Positions 45,260-54,975 of a stretch of 64,000 nt of DNA are shown piece after piece; within the stretch, counting starts at the first letter, position 1, and each line of letters begins with the position of its first letter. A program made the position numbers and the translations under genes. The notes beneath the pieces were generated by a model. That model did not search any database and was not told the origin of the DNA. It worked only from the letters and a program-made list of their open reading frames with translations. Origin of the DNA: an uncultured Cellvibrio sp. (lineage in GTDB: Bacteria; Pseudomonadota; Gammaproteobacteria; Pseudomonadales; Cellvibrionaceae); NCBI GenBank assembly GCA_946480695.1, contig CAMLKG010000002.1:124001-188000 (forward strand), given 5' to 3'.

Positions 45260-46996
45260 CTATTGTTTGTGCGGAATATAGATATGGTAATTAACCGCTT
45301 GTTCACCCGGGTCGACCAGGTCCAGTGTTAAATGGACGGGGCGCTTTTGTTCCATCAGGCTGCTACCTGCCGCTTCACCGCCCAGGTATTCACTGGGGGA
45401 GAAGCGGCGCGACGCGACCTCATTTTCATCCAGGTCGGTGAATACCAATACCAGGTCCGGATAGGGTTGATCGAATGGGGCGTTGTTCATAATCATTACG
45501 TCAACCGCCAGTGCGCCGGCCGTTTCGGAGTGCTCGCGCACCACCAGGTTAAACGCGCTTACCTGGCTGGTATCCACCAGTGTCGGTACCTCACATCCCA
45601 AATAGGGACAAATGAACGTATAAACGGTGCGATAGGGTTCCACTCGACTGAAATAGTCAAACTTAAACCAACCTAACTGCGCCACCAGCGCAATCAGGGC
45701 CAGCAGGCTCAAGGCTGGCCAAAGCCTGCGTTGGTACCAGCGGCGCATGCGTTTGGCCGTGAATTCAATCGGGGCGGGAATGATATTCATCAATAATGCT
45801 GTACGTGAACCATCGTAAGCGCGAATTTTAGGCTGGGTCTTTACCTGGCGTTTCGGGGAGTCGTCATTAGCCACCGCGTCAGGGGTTTCAAATATCGCTG
45901 GATCGATCCGGTCTTCGGCCACTGCCGAAAGGGATGGTTTAAACCCTTGGTGGTCGGGAATATTCGCCAGCTCATCACTGAGGATAAGGTCATCAGGGGA
46001 TTTCCCGGCAGCCGTTTGCTTTGCAGGAGCGGGTTCAGCATCACCGACAAGGCTGAACATCAGCGATGGGGCTGGTGCGGTAGCCGGGGGTTTTTCCGCT
46101 GCGGTCGGCGCCCCGATTTCCGGTATACGCTCGGTAGCATAAAAATCCTCTTCGTCCTGTGTGGGGGATTTGGGTTTTGCGGTAAATCGGGGGGTCTCTT
46201 CGTCCTCTTCCTCGATCAACATTTCCGCCCAGGATTCGTCAGCGCTGTGCAGGTCCTGCTCATCTTCCTGGTCGCGAATCTTACGTTCAAACAGCGATAC
46301 TTCCGCCTTGGGCGTGATATCTATATCCATGAAGCCATCAAATTCATAGCTTTTGGTTTCTGATTTGTTCTCCTCCATGTCATCGCTGATCAGGATGTCT
46401 TCCACCTGGTCCAGGGAGGATTTATCCAATACGCGTACCACCGGTTTTTTTTGCGCAGCCGGTTGCGTTGCCGGTTTAACCTGGGTTGTTGGTGCTTTAA
46501 CAGGCAGGGGCTTGATACTGCCTAAAATCGCCAACTGTTCTGATGGTTTACTGTCCCCAGGCGTTGTTAATGGCGCAACAGGTTTATTGGGACCGGGTTT
46601 GGCAGCGGGTTTTGTAGCCAGGGGCTTTGCCGGTAAATCCGCAGGTTTGGTTGTTTGTTTGGTGGCGGATGCGGCAGGCGGGGTGCTCGCAGGCGCGGTT
46701 ATGTTTGCCGGGGTCCGGGGGGACGGTGTTGATACTGGTTTCAATGCTTCAGCCACCTTTTGCGGGTCGGTTCCTCTTGGGGTGGTGGCGGAACTTTTTG
46801 CGACAGTAGAACTTTTGGCGGCAGTGGAACTTGCTTTAGCGGCAACAGGGGCAACCAGGTAATCCATCGCTTTAAACACATTCAGGCAGGATCCGCAGCG
46901 TACGGCGCCATTGGCGGATTGCAATTGTGTGTGGGTAATGCGAAAGGCAGTTCCGCATTTGGGGCAGCGGGTGATTTGTTGGTTGCTGGAGGTCAT
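45260..46996 (-). CDS. Zinc-ribbon DUF3426 membrane protein
   Basis: A 578-residue protein of unknown function. The N-terminal MJ0042-type zinc ribbon CPKC...CGSC (residues about 11-36) precedes a long Ala/Pro/Thr/Lys-rich linker up to about residue 190 with low complexity. A region rich in acidic residues follows, then one transmembrane helix (about 410-430, LWPALSLLALIALVAQLGW) and the C-terminal DUF3426 domain (FICPYLGCEVP, APFDQPYPDLVLVFTD, EQAVNYHIYI). It lies between prmA and the solute-binding-like gene and is normally a neighbour of prmA and dusB. Possibly an envelope sensor; not proven. Confidence 0.88.
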   Translation of the reverse strand: MTSSNQQITRCPKCGTAFRITHTQLQSANGAVRCGSCLNVFKAMDYLVAPVAAKASSTAAKSSTVAKSSATTPRGTDPQKVAEALKPVSTPSPRTPANITAPASTPPAASATKQTTKPADLPAKPLATKPAAKPGPNKPVAPLTTPGDSKPSEQLAILGSIKPLPVKAPTTQVKPATQPAAQKKPVVRVLDKSSLDQVEDILISDDMEENKSETKSYEFDGFMDIDITPKAEVSLFERKIRDQEDEQDLHSADESWAEMLIEEEDEETPRFTAKPKSPTQDEEDFYATERIPEIGAPTAAEKPPATAPAPSLMFSLVGDAEPAPAKQTAAGKSPDDLILSDELANIPDHQGFKPSLSAVAEDRIDPAIFETPDAVANDDSPKRQVKTQPKIRAYDGSRTALLMNIIPAPIEFTAKRMRRWYQRRLWPALSLLALIALVAQLGWFKFDYFSRVEPYRTVYTFICPYLGCEVPTLVDTSQVSAFNLVVREHSETAGALAVDVMIMNNAPFDQPYPDLVLVFTDLDENEVASRRFSPSEYLGGEAAGSSLMEQKRPVHLTLDLVDPGEQAVNYHIYIPHKQ

Positions 46997-47152
46997 ACAT
47001 CAAGGCCCTTAAAACCGCTTTTTGATTGAAAACTGCTTAAATTATTATTCAGACCCGACAGTGTAACTAGCAGGAGACGTGCGGTAAATTCCAGCGACAG
47101 CCGGTCAGTGCTGTCTCCTTCAGCAATGCCAACTGCCTCACTATTATCCGGA

Positions 47153-48037
47153 TTAGGTGCGGACTTTCGTGGCAGTCAGGCGCACCCATTCCTCCTGTTC
47201 CGCAACCGGATCGAACGTAAACCAGGGTTCGTAGGCCGCCATTACCGCTTTCGCTTGCACCGCCAGGATGCCCGACAGGCAGAGCTTGCCGCCGACCCTG
47301 GTCATCCCGTTCAGTGTAGGTGCTAATTCCGCCAGTGGCCCGGCGAGAATGTTCGCCAACATTACGTCCACCTGGCCCTTCGGGCAATCTGGTGGCAAGT
47401 AAACCGGCATGGCGTTTTCCGGTAACTGGTTGCGTTTGGCGTTTTCGGTGGTAGCCAGCAGTGCTTGTGGATCTATATCCACGCCTATGACTTTTTTGGC
47501 ACCGAGCAGCAAGGTGGCGATACCGAGGATACCGGAGCCGCAACCGTAATCCACCACCTCAAGCGCAGTGAAATCCTGCTGGTCGATCCACTGCATGCAC
47601 AGGAAAGTGGTGGGATGGGTACCGGTACCAAAGGCAAGCCCCGGGTCCAGCATCAGGTTTACCTTGTCCGGTTCCGGCGGTTGTTGCCAACTGGGGCAAA
47701 TCCACAAACGCTCGCCGCAGCGGATTGCATGGTAGTTGGCCATCCATTCCCGCTCCCAATCCTTGTCTTCCAATTGTTCCCAATAGTGTTCCGGGAGCTT
47801 ATTGCCAAAGCGTCGCTCGGCCAGGGCTATGGTTTTTGCGGTATCGATTTCCGCATCAAACAAGCCGGTCATTTTTACGCTGTCCCAGAGCGGGGTCTCA
47901 CCCAGACCGGGTTCGAGGATAGGCTGGTCGGCGTTGTCTTGCAGGGTGACCGAAGCGGCGCCGCAAGCCAGCAGTGAATCTTCAAGGGATTGTACGTAGC
48001 GACGCGGGGTAATGATTTTAAGTTGCAGCCAGGGCAT
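47153..48037 (-). CDS. prmA: Ribosomal protein L11 methyltransferase PrmA
   Basis: Trimethylates ribosomal protein L11. The 294-residue product has an N-terminal substrate-recognition domain and a SAM-dependent methyltransferase domain with VVDYGCGSGILGIATLLLG (motif I), GVDIDPQALLATTENAKRN and DVMLANILAGPL (motif with the catalytic Asn-Ile). Standard length. Conserved neighbour of accC and DUF3426 genes in this group. Confidence 0.97.
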   Translation of the reverse strand: MPWLQLKIITPRRYVQSLEDSLLACGAASVTLQDNADQPILEPGLGETPLWDSVKMTGLFDAEIDTAKTIALAERRFGNKLPEHYWEQLEDKDWEREWMANYHAIRCGERLWICPSWQQPPEPDKVNLMLDPGLAFGTGTHPTTFLCMQWIDQQDFTALEVVDYGCGSGILGIATLLLGAKKVIGVDIDPQALLATTENAKRNQLPENAMPVYLPPDCPKGQVDVMLANILAGPLAELAPTLNGMTRVGGKLCLSGILAVQAKAVMAAYEPWFTFDPVAEQEEWVRLTATKVRT

Positions 48038-48116
48038 AGGTTTAATTCCTGGTGGGGACAGGTTTATGGGTGCGATTCATGGGCTTAATCACATCCGGTT
48101 TATTACATGGATCAAA

Positions 48117-48147
48117 TGCAAGGGGCGCGATAATCGCGCCCCTTGCA
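48117..48147. terminator. Hairpin between accC and prmA
   Basis: Perfect 14-bp stem, arms 48117-48130 and 48134-48147, loop TAA. It lies between the accC stop (48182) and the prmA start. The tail TTTG on the minus strand is short, so strong termination is uncertain; it may reduce read-through from accBC into prmA. Confidence 0.7.
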
Positions 48148-48181
48148 GATTGCAAACCCATATTGGGGAAATACCGGTCTT

Positions 48182-49522
48182 TTAATCAGCCAATTTCTTT
48201 TCCAGGTAATGGATATTTACCCCACCTTTGCGGAAGGCTTCGTCGCGAACCAGCATTTGTTGCAGGGGAATGTTGGTACGAATACCGTCCACAATGGTTT
48301 CATCCAGCGCATTGCGCATACGGTTCAGGGCGATTTCGCGGGTATCACCAAAGGTGATGATTTTGGCGATCATTGAATCGTAATTGGGTGGAACCGTGTA
48401 GCCGTTGTACAAATGCGAATCCACGCGCACACCCAAACCGCCCGGTGCGTGGAAGCCTTTTACCAATCCGGGGCAAGGCATAAAGGTTTTGGGATCTTCC
48501 GCGTTGATACGGCATTCAAAGGAATGGCCGCGAATGACTACGTCGGATTGCTTGATGGAAAGCGGCAGGCCGGAGCAAACCCGGATTTGCTCTTTAATCA
48601 AATCAATCCCGGTCACCATTTCCGACACCGGATGCTCTACCTGGATGCGGGTGTTCATCTCGATGAAGTAGAAACGACCATCTTCGTAAAGGAATTCAAA
48701 CGTGCCCGCACCTTTGTACTTGATGTCGATACAGGCTTTCACACAAGCGGCATAGGTAGCTTCGCGCACTTCCTGGGGGATACCCGGGGCGGGCGCTTCT
48801 TCCAGCACCTTCTGGTGGCGGCGTTGCAATGAGCAATCGCGGTCGCCAAGGTGGATAGCGTTGCCCTGGCCATCGGACAGGATTTGTACCTCAACGTGAC
48901 GCGGGTTTTGCAAGAACTTTTCCATGTACACAGTGCCATCGCCGAAGGCGGCCTTGGCTTCGCCCTGGGTGACATGGATGGAACTGATTAGCGCCGCTTC
49001 GGTATGCACAACGCGCATCCCTCGACCACCACCGCCCGCTGCGGCCTTGATGATAATCGGGTAACCAATGCGCTTGGCGATTTTCAGGCATTCTTCCGGG
49101 TCATCGGGTAGCGGGCCATCGGAGCCGGGTACGGTGGGTACGCCGGCTTTCTTCATGGCTTTAATCGCTTCCACTTTATCGCCCATCATGCGGATGACAT
49201 CCGGGTCCGGGCCGATGAAGGTAAAGCCGCTTTTTTGTACCCGTTCGGCAAAATCAGCGTTTTCAGCGAGGAAACCATAACCGGGATGAACGGCTTCGGC
49301 ATCGGTAATTTCCATGGCGGCGATAATTGCCGGCACGTTCAGGTAACTTTTGGGGGACGGGTTAGGGCCGATACATACCGACTCATCCGCCAGGCGCACA
49401 TGTTTTAAATCGCGATCAATCTGGGAGTGGACGGCAACGGTTTTGATGCCCAGCTCCTTGCAAGCGCGCAACACACGTAACGCAATTTCGCCGCGGTTGG
49501 CGATCAGAATTTTTTGAAACAT
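48182..49522 (-). CDS. accC: Biotin carboxylase AccC
   Basis: Carboxylates the biotin on AccB with bicarbonate and ATP, first half of acetyl-CoA carboxylase, needed for fatty-acid synthesis. The 446-residue ATP-grasp enzyme starts [20 protein letters not shown] and has [12 protein letters not shown] (ATP loop), [29 protein letters not shown] and [17 protein letters not shown] motifs. It starts 26 bases after accB. Confidence 0.98.
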   Translation of the reverse strand: MFQKILIANRGEIALRVLRACKELGIKTVAVHSQIDRDLKHVRLADESVCIGPNPSPKSYLNVPAIIAAMEITDAEAVHPGYGFLAENADFAERVQKSGFTFIGPDPDVIRMMGDKVEAIKAMKKAGVPTVPGSDGPLPDDPEECLKIAKRIGYPIIIKAAAGGGGRGMRVVHTEAALISSIHVTQGEAKAAFGDGTVYMEKFLQNPRHVEVQILSDGQGNAIHLGDRDCSLQRRHQKVLEEAPAPGIPQEVREATYAACVKACIDIKYKGAGTFEFLYEDGRFYFIEMNTRIQVEHPVSEMVTGIDLIKEQIRVCSGLPLSIKQSDVVIRGHSFECRINAEDPKTFMPCPGLVKGFHAPGGLGVRVDSHLYNGYTVPPNYDSMIAKIITFGDTREIALNRMRNALDETIVDGIRTNIPLQQMLVRDEAFRKGGVNIHYLEKKLAD

Positions 49523-49548
49523 AGACCGAATCCTCTGTCGGGCGGCAA

Positions 49549-50022
49549 TTAAACAATCGTTACCAGAGGTTGGTCGAATTCAACGGGACTGCCGTCTTCC
49601 ACCAGGATGGCTTCAATCACCCCCGCTTTATCGGCTTCGATTTGGTTCATCATTTTCATCGCTTCAATAATGCAAATCACGTCGCCCGCTTTAACCGCTT
49701 TACCCACTTCGATAAAAGAAGGTGAGCCTGGGCTTGGTGAGCGATAGAAGGTACCTACCATCGGCGATTTCACTACATGGCCTGAAGAAGCGGCCGGTGC
49801 TGCCGGTGCGCTGGCTGGAGCGGCTACGGGGGCTGCGGCGACAGGCGCTGCGGCGGCTGGTGCGGCCGGGGCGGCGAAACCGGGGGCTGCCGCTGTGAAA
49901 TATTGGGTAGTGCCGCTATTGCGTGCGATACGAACAGATTCTTCGCCTTCTTTGATCTCCAACTCACCGATATTGGATTCCTCCAGCAGCTCGATCAGTT
50001 TTTTAATTTTGCGAATATCCAT
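49549..50022 (-). CDS. accB: Biotin carboxyl carrier protein AccB
   Basis: Carries biotin between carboxylase and transferase. The 157-residue product has an N-terminal domain ([23 protein letters not shown]), a long Ala/Pro linker (about 45-80) and the C-terminal biotinyl domain with the target lysine in [12 protein letters not shown]. The linker length is as expected. It is co-transcribed with accC (26-base gap) and follows aroQ after 63 bases. Confidence 0.98.
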   Translation of the reverse strand: MDIRKIKKLIELLEESNIGELEIKEGEESVRIARNSGTTQYFTAAAPGFAAPAAPAAAAPVAAAPVAAPASAPAAPAASSGHVVKSPMVGTFYRSPSPGSPSFIEVGKAVKAGDVICIIEAMKMMNQIEADKAGVIEAILVEDGSPVEFDQPLVTIV

Positions 50023-50085
50023 GGTGTCCTCTCTGGCAACAGTTGTTTTATTGGGTTTGGTTCAGACCAAATCAGTTAAAGGAAT

Positions 50086-50523
50086 CTAGCTAACGAGTTT
50101 AAACGCCGCCTGGAGTGCCAGTTCGTAACTGGCGGCCCCAAAGCCGCAAATGACGCCCTGGGCGACATCAGAGAAATATGAATGGTGGCGAAAAGCTTCG
50201 CGCTTGTGCACGTTCGACAGGTGCACCTCGATAAAGGGGATATCAACACCCAGCAACGCATCGCGCAAGGCCACGCTGGTATGGGTAAAGGCGGCGGGAT
50301 TGATAATGATGAAATCCACTCCTTCCCTGCGCGCATCATGGATGCGATCAATCAACTCATATTCCGCATTGCTTTGCAGGGTTTGCAAATGATGGCCGGC
50401 ATCCAGGGCTATTTGGGTGAGTTTGCGATTGATGTCTTCAAGGGTGGTGGCACCATAGATTCCTGGTTCGCGCAGCCCGAGCAAATTTAAATTGGGGCCG
50501 TGAAGTACCAAAATGGTTGCCAT
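50086..50523 (-). CDS. aroQ: 3-dehydroquinate dehydratase type II AroQ
   Basis: Third enzyme of the shikimate pathway, making 3-dehydroshikimate. The 145-residue dodecameric enzyme starts [24 protein letters not shown], with [18 protein letters not shown] and [22 protein letters not shown] as family signatures (catalytic Tyr, His and Arg within). It precedes accBC, the order also seen in Pseudomonas. Confidence 0.98.
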   Translation of the reverse strand: MATILVLHGPNLNLLGLREPGIYGATTLEDINRKLTQIALDAGHHLQTLQSNAEYELIDRIHDARREGVDFIIINPAAFTHTSVALRDALLGVDIPFIEVHLSNVHKREAFRHHSYFSDVAQGVICGFGAASYELALQAAFKLVS

Positions 50524-50862
50524 TGACTGGTTCCTGCAATTATTTCTGTTTTATGTGGCGATTTTAGGCAAACAGTTGCGAAATGTTGCAATCGTGTTAA
50601 GGCTTGGGTCGCCACACTCAAGTGAAAGCGAGTTTGCCGCAAAAAAAATCATATGTCCACGATAGCTGCGAAATTTTATTCAGATGCCGGAAAATCGCAG
50701 CAAGATTGAAGAAGATAGTCGCTGGGAGTTTAAAAAAACAAGGTCGGTTTGTAGTTTTATCGTATTTTACCGGCATCTTGCCGCCGTGTTAGCGGCAAAA
50801 TTAGGGAACTTTGTTTAAGTTGTTGCGAAAAGCTATTAACGTCGTCAATTCTCGCTGAAAAA
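50524..50862. other. Intergenic region between dsbD and aroQ
   Basis: About 340 bases with no gene that I can support. A weak 7-bp stem (50778-50784 with 50792-50798) lies near the dsbD end, without a T-run on the minus strand. The rest is AT-rich and must hold the aroQ-accBC promoter. Confidence 0.4.
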
Positions 50863-52659
50863 TCAATTTTTACCCGTTTTAAGGGCATTAATAACAATAT
50901 CAGGCGTCAAAAGTTGTGGCAGGACCTGCGCTTTATTACCGCCATCGGATGGAAACCATAAATATAAAGGAACGCCGCTCCGGTTGTACTCCCGTAAAAG
51001 TTGGGTGATTTCCGGGTCAGCGTTGGTCCAGTCGCCCTTTAAGGTGACCACTCCCAACTCATCAAACAGGTTTTCGACAGCCCGGGTGTGAAGGGCTATA
51101 CGTTCGTTTGCCAGGCAGGTCAGGCACCAGTCTGCCGTCAGGTTGATAAATACCGGGCGCTTTTGCGCGCGTAAGTCAGCCAGTAACCGGGGGCTATAGG
51201 CCTGCCAGCGTCCGGCCTGTTCGACCGGTTTTTCTACCGATGCGGTAATTTGCAGCGGCAAGCTGAGGGCGAATATCCAGCTTCCCGCAACGAGTAACCG
51301 GCGTAACCATTGCCAAAGGCCGTTCGCCTGCTTTCCCCATAACCAACAACCAAATGCGATAAGTACGGCGCCGCAGGCCAGTGCCGCCATGCCATTAACA
51401 CTGGTTTGGCGACCGTAAACCCAGAGTAACCAAATGGCACTCAAATACAGTGGGAAGGCCAGGAATTGCTTGAGGTTGTCCATCCAGGCGCCGGGTCGGG
51501 GCAGGCGCTCCGCCAGGGCCGGTAGATAACACAACAGCAATAACGGCAAGGCCATGCCAAGGCCCAGGGCGGCGAATACCGCAATACAAACCAGCGCCGG
51601 CTGGGTGAGCGCGAAGCCGAGCGCCGCCCCCATGAATGGTGCAGTACAGGGGCTGGCAACGACCGCCGCCAGGATACCGGTAAAAAATGAACCGCTAAGG
51701 CCGGATTGCTGGGTAAGGCTTTGGCCGGCCCCCATCAGCCGGCCGCCAAAATGGAACAGGCCGGACATACTTAATCCCATCGCGAAGAACAAATAGGCGA
51801 GGGCGGCTATCAATCCCGGTGATTGCAATTGGAAGCCCCAGCCAATTGCTTCGCCGCCTTTACGCGCAAGCAGCAAGGCGATGGCAAAGGCGACAAAACA
51901 GAGCACTATGCCGCAGGTATAGGCCCAGCCATGGATAACCAGGCGCCGGCGATCCGCCGCCGCCAGGCTCATCACCTTAATGGACAGCACCGGAAATACG
52001 CAGGGCATTAAATTAAGGATAATTCCCCCTGCCAGGGCGAATAACATCGCCTGTAATAGCCAGCCGGATGCCGCGGCGGGAGGCAATGCCTCCCCGGTCG
52101 CTTCACCGGTTCCGGGGCTTGCCAACGCCGGGGTTGATGTTGCTACCTGTTCCACAACCAGTGCCTTGACCGGATCGATTGCCAGGGTTTGCTTTTGCGG
52201 CGGATAGCACAAACCCGCATCGGCACACCCCTGGTACTCAAGTTTCAATAGAAAGGGTTTGTCGATTCCGGCCAGGTCAAAGCTCGCGCTAACCTCATGG
52301 TAATGAACCATGGTTTCGCGCTCGAACAGCTCGTCATATTTCATTTTTCCCGGTGTATAGGCCGGGACCAGGGTAATGCCTTCATCGGCTTTGAATTTGA
52401 AGCGTTCCTCGTACAGGTAATAGGCATCCGCAATAGCCCAATGCAAAATAAGCTTGCCGCGCTCAATGGAATAAGTCGGAACGAATGCCTGGTCCACGGG
52501 CAAAAATTCGTCCTGTGCCGTTATTTTGTTATCCAGTGATACGGGGGATTGGTTAAAGCTCTGGTTCCTGGGTGCGAAAGGGTCATCCGCCGCATTGGCT
52601 GAAAGGCATGTAATTAATAGCCAGGCTTGCAACATCAGGGAAATCAGGCGTGGGGACAT
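50863..52659 (-). CDS. dsbD: Thiol:disulfide interchange protein DsbD
   Basis: Carries reducing power from cytoplasmic thioredoxin across the inner membrane to periplasmic oxidoreductases. The start is the ATG at 52657-52659 (MSPRLISLMLQAWLLIT), because a signal peptide ending in CLSANAADD follows; the upstream frame has no such leader. The 598-residue product has the N-terminal alpha domain with LEYQGCADAGLCYPP, eight membrane helices with VFPVLSIKVMSLA and the C-terminal thioredoxin-like domain with the DWCLTCLANE motif (Cys512, Cys515). It diverges from the lipoprotein gene downstream. Confidence 0.96.
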   Translation of the reverse strand: MSPRLISLMLQAWLLITCLSANAADDPFAPRNQSFNQSPVSLDNKITAQDEFLPVDQAFVPTYSIERGKLILHWAIADAYYLYEERFKFKADEGITLVPAYTPGKMKYDELFERETMVHYHEVSASFDLAGIDKPFLLKLEYQGCADAGLCYPPQKQTLAIDPVKALVVEQVATSTPALASPGTGEATGEALPPAAASGWLLQAMLFALAGGIILNLMPCVFPVLSIKVMSLAAADRRRLVIHGWAYTCGIVLCFVAFAIALLLARKGGEAIGWGFQLQSPGLIAALAYLFFAMGLSMSGLFHFGGRLMGAGQSLTQQSGLSGSFFTGILAAVVASPCTAPFMGAALGFALTQPALVCIAVFAALGLGMALPLLLLCYLPALAERLPRPGAWMDNLKQFLAFPLYLSAIWLLWVYGRQTSVNGMAALACGAVLIAFGCWLWGKQANGLWQWLRRLLVAGSWIFALSLPLQITASVEKPVEQAGRWQAYSPRLLADLRAQKRPVFINLTADWCLTCLANERIALHTRAVENLFDELGVVTLKGDWTNADPEITQLLREYNRSGVPLYLWFPSDGGNKAQVLPQLLTPDIVINALKTGKN

Positions 52660-52887
52660 AAGCAAATTCTTGGTTTTAATTAATGGGGTCGGATGCCCGG
52701 AAGGCAGACTTACAGTAACATACGCGACCCTGTGGACACTGGGCAATGGCTATCATTCCCCGAAAGTCGCGATTTGTTAATTTTTCCTTTTTTACGTTGC
52801 GCTGTTTTAAAGCCATCAACCGCTGTGGATGGTCCCGTTGCCACTGGTATCGGGTTATTAATTCATGTATTGCCGAGAGAAGTTTTT

Positions 52888-53622
52888 ATGTTGAGTATTG
52901 CCGGCCGTATCAGTTTATTGGTTGTGTTCAGTCTCGGGTTGGTCGCTTGCGAAGCACCTTCCTGGATGAAGCGGAAAAAAGCTTCGCCGCCGCCTGCACC
53001 GGCTCCCGTCGTACAAAAGCCGGCGCCCATTACCAGGGAACAACAGGTGGTAAAAATGTTGATCCTGAACGGCGAATACACCCTGGCGCAAAACCAGTTG
53101 CTTACCCCCAAAAACGACAACGCCTATGATTATTTCCGTGCGGCACTCAAGCTTGATCCCGGCAACCAGCGGGCTAAAGGCGGTTTGCAAGGTATTGTGA
53201 TGCGCTATGTGGATATGGCCCGCCAGGCCGCCGCGCGCGGTAATTATTCCCAGGCAACCACCATGCTCAATAATGCCCGTATCGTGGATCCGAATAATTT
53301 ATTGATCAAGGAAGTTTCCGCCGGGCTGACAGAACAAATTAAATCGGCGCCGCCCGTCGCGCCCTACCGTGGGGGTGCAAATGAATTTCTGCTGGATGCA
53401 AACCTGGTAGGTAAGGATCATCCGGAAATACTTGCGCATATAGCTGACATCACTAACAAAGTGAAGGAGACCAACAGTCTCGCCATGATTGTTGCGCGCA
53501 CCGATGTGGAGGGGCGCTGGATCTACCAAAAAATGCGCGAGGCTGTACCGGGTTATCGTGTGCGAGGGGATATCAAGCTAGGCAGCCCGGTACGGGTAAT
53601 CCTGGAGCCGGTTGCCCAATAA
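52888..53622 (+). CDS. TPR-like lipoprotein, 244 aa
   Basis: A predicted outer-membrane lipoprotein. The start is the ATG at 52888-52890 (MLSIAGRISLLVVFSL), because a signal peptide with lipobox LVAC follows directly; an upstream frame begins in unrelated sequence. After a Pro/Ala-rich linker (about residues 30-50) lies a TPR-like repeat region (AYDYFRAALKLDPGNQRAKGG and YSQATTMLNNARIVDPNNLL) and a C-terminal beta-rich part (SLAMIVARTDVEGRWIYQKM). I do not recognise a family with certainty. It has its own terminator. It lies opposite dsbD. Confidence 0.85.
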   Translation: MLSIAGRISLLVVFSLGLVACEAPSWMKRKKASPPPAPAPVVQKPAPITREQQVVKMLILNGEYTLAQNQLLTPKNDNAYDYFRAALKLDPGNQRAKGGLQGIVMRYVDMARQAAARGNYSQATTMLNNARIVDPNNLLIKEVSAGLTEQIKSAPPVAPYRGGANEFLLDANLVGKDHPEILAHIADITNKVKETNSLAMIVARTDVEGRWIYQKMREAVPGYRVRGDIKLGSPVRVILEPVAQ

Positions 53623-53642
53623 ATTAGATACCCCCCGTTTGC

Positions 53643-53663
53643 AAAGGCGCCTTGGGCGCCTTT
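53643..53663 (+). terminator. Terminator after TPR lipoprotein
   Basis: A 9-bp perfect stem, arms 53643-53651 and 53655-53663 (AAAGGCGCC/GGCGCCTTT), loop TTG, followed by ATTATTT. Typical intrinsic terminator 20 bases after the lipoprotein stop. Confidence 0.85.
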
Positions 53664-53813
53664 ATTATTTGTGCGAAAAAATTTATAAATATCTACCTTG
53701 AAAATTTGCTATCGCGTCCTTACCTAAGCGCGATCCTGCAATTAGCAGGCCCCAATTTTGATTGTCATTACGATTGTTTTATGGGACTAACCCCGTTACT
53801 GAGGAAAAAAACA

Positions 53814-53879
53814 ATGTATAACGCGATCACTCAGCAGCGTCACTCATTTATCGTCCTGGCCGGCGCACCGCCCGGTTAA
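53814..53879 (+). CDS. 21-codon ORF, possible leader peptide
   Basis: ATG at 53814-53816 with GAGGAAAAAAAC just upstream (GAGG about nine bases before) encodes MYNAITQQRHSFIVLAGAPPG and a stop at 53877-53879. The proline-rich end (APPG, before stop) could cause ribosome stalling, as in some regulatory leader peptides, or it could be a small bioactive peptide next to a transporter. No family recognised. It might also be meaningless. It is the only item in this gap with a good ribosome-binding site. Confidence 0.35.
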   Translation: MYNAITQQRHSFIVLAGAPPG

Positions 53880-53997
53880 TCCTTTTTATTTCCCCTACAT
53901 CATTCTGCATGCGGAGCGCTTTGGCTCGCGCCGAATTTATCGTTTGCTTTTTTTGTTCAATAACTCTGTTTTGGTTAAAAACAATTAGGGAGGCTAT

Positions 53998-54975
53998 ATG
54001 CTGAAAGTGTCGCACCTTAAGCGAGCCTATGGTGATTTTATCGCCGTTGATGCGGTGAGCTTTTCAATCGCCAAAGGTGAGATTGTCGGTTTGCTGGGCC
54101 ATAACGGCGCTGGCAAAACTACAGTGATGAAAATGCTAAGCGGATACCTTGAACCTGGCGCCGGTGAAATTTATTTTGAAGGCCTGCCATTTGCGCAGCA
54201 TTTGAAATCATTGCAACAGCGGATTGGTTATTTACCCGAAAGTTTGCCGGTCTATCCGGAAATGAAAGTGGCGGATTACCTGGATTACGCGGCGGAACTG
54301 AAAGGGTTGGGCGGTGTGGAGAAACAGCGCGAAGTGAAACGTGTAATCCGGGCAACGGACATAGCCGCAAAATTACTCGTACCGATTGCAACCCTGTCAC
54401 GCGGCTACAAGCAACGTGTCGGTGTGGCGCAAGCCTTGCTCGGCAAACCGGGTTTGTTAATCCTGGACGAACCCACCAATGGCCTTGACCCGCAACAAAC
54501 CTTGCAAATGCGCGAACTCATTCGCGATATTGCCAAGGAGGCGACAGTCATTCTTTCCACCCATATCATGCAGGAAGTGGATGCGCTTTGTGATCGTGTC
54601 CTAATGATGCGTGCGGGAAAACTGGTGCTTGATGCAAAGCTTTCCGAATTGCGCCAAAGCAGGTCGCTATTGATAAAAACCGGTGCGTCAATTACCCAGG
54701 CCACCGCACTTTTGCAACACCTCGATGGTGTGCAGCAGGTTTCAATTATCGATGGCAATGAAAACCAAACTGCACCTGCCAGCATTCGCCTGCGCATAAA
54801 AGAAGATACGGATGTGCAAGTGCTTGCCGCTACTGTTGCCAAGGCAATTATCCACAGCGGGGTTGATTTGTATCAATTGCATGTAGAAACCCGCGATCTG
54901 GAAACACTGTTCCGCGAAGTCAATGAGCAACTTGCCCCTGCTATGCAAAAGGAGGTGGTAAGCCATGCAGCCTAA
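53998..54975 (+). CDS. GldA-like ABC transporter ATPase
   Basis: A 325-residue ATPase of the ABC-2/gliding-motility type. Walker A is GHNGAGKTT, the signature LSRGYKQRVGVAQAL and Walker B LLILDEPTNGLDP are canonical. The C-terminal 90 residues after position 230 form the extra domain seen in GldA-like subunits (SITQATALLQHLDGVQQVSIID). GGGAGG precedes the ATG. It is followed by the permease-GldG fusion (11-base overlap, the AGGAGGT of the next gene lies inside this one). The transported substrate is unknown. Confidence 0.93.
   Translation: MLKVSHLKRAYGDFIAVDAVSFSIAKGEIVGLLGHNGAGKTTVMKMLSGYLEPGAGEIYFEGLPFAQHLKSLQQRIGYLPESLPVYPEMKVADYLDYAAELKGLGGVEKQREVKRVIRATDIAAKLLVPIATLSRGYKQRVGVAQALLGKPGLLILDEPTNGLDPQQTLQMRELIRDIAKEATVILSTHIMQEVDALCDRVLMMRAGKLVLDAKLSELRQSRSLLIKTGASITQATALLQHLDGVQQVSIIDGNENQTAPASIRLRIKEDTDVQVLAATVAKAIIHSGVDLYQLHVETRDLETLFREVNEQLAPAMQKEVVSHAA

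Larger units (their letters stand above)
53623..53997. other. Intergenic leader region of the Gld-like ABC operon
   Basis: About 375 bases holding the terminator of the lipoprotein gene (53643-53663), AT-rich sequence around 53665-53720, a 21-codon ORF at 53814-53879 and a further leader of about 118 bases up to the ABC gene. I see no riboswitch fold that I can name. Confidence 0.45.

Noticed and set aside
47067..47543. 158-codon minus-strand frame overlapping prmA
   Set aside because: Same strand, other frame of prmA; Arg/Gly/His-rich without signatures.
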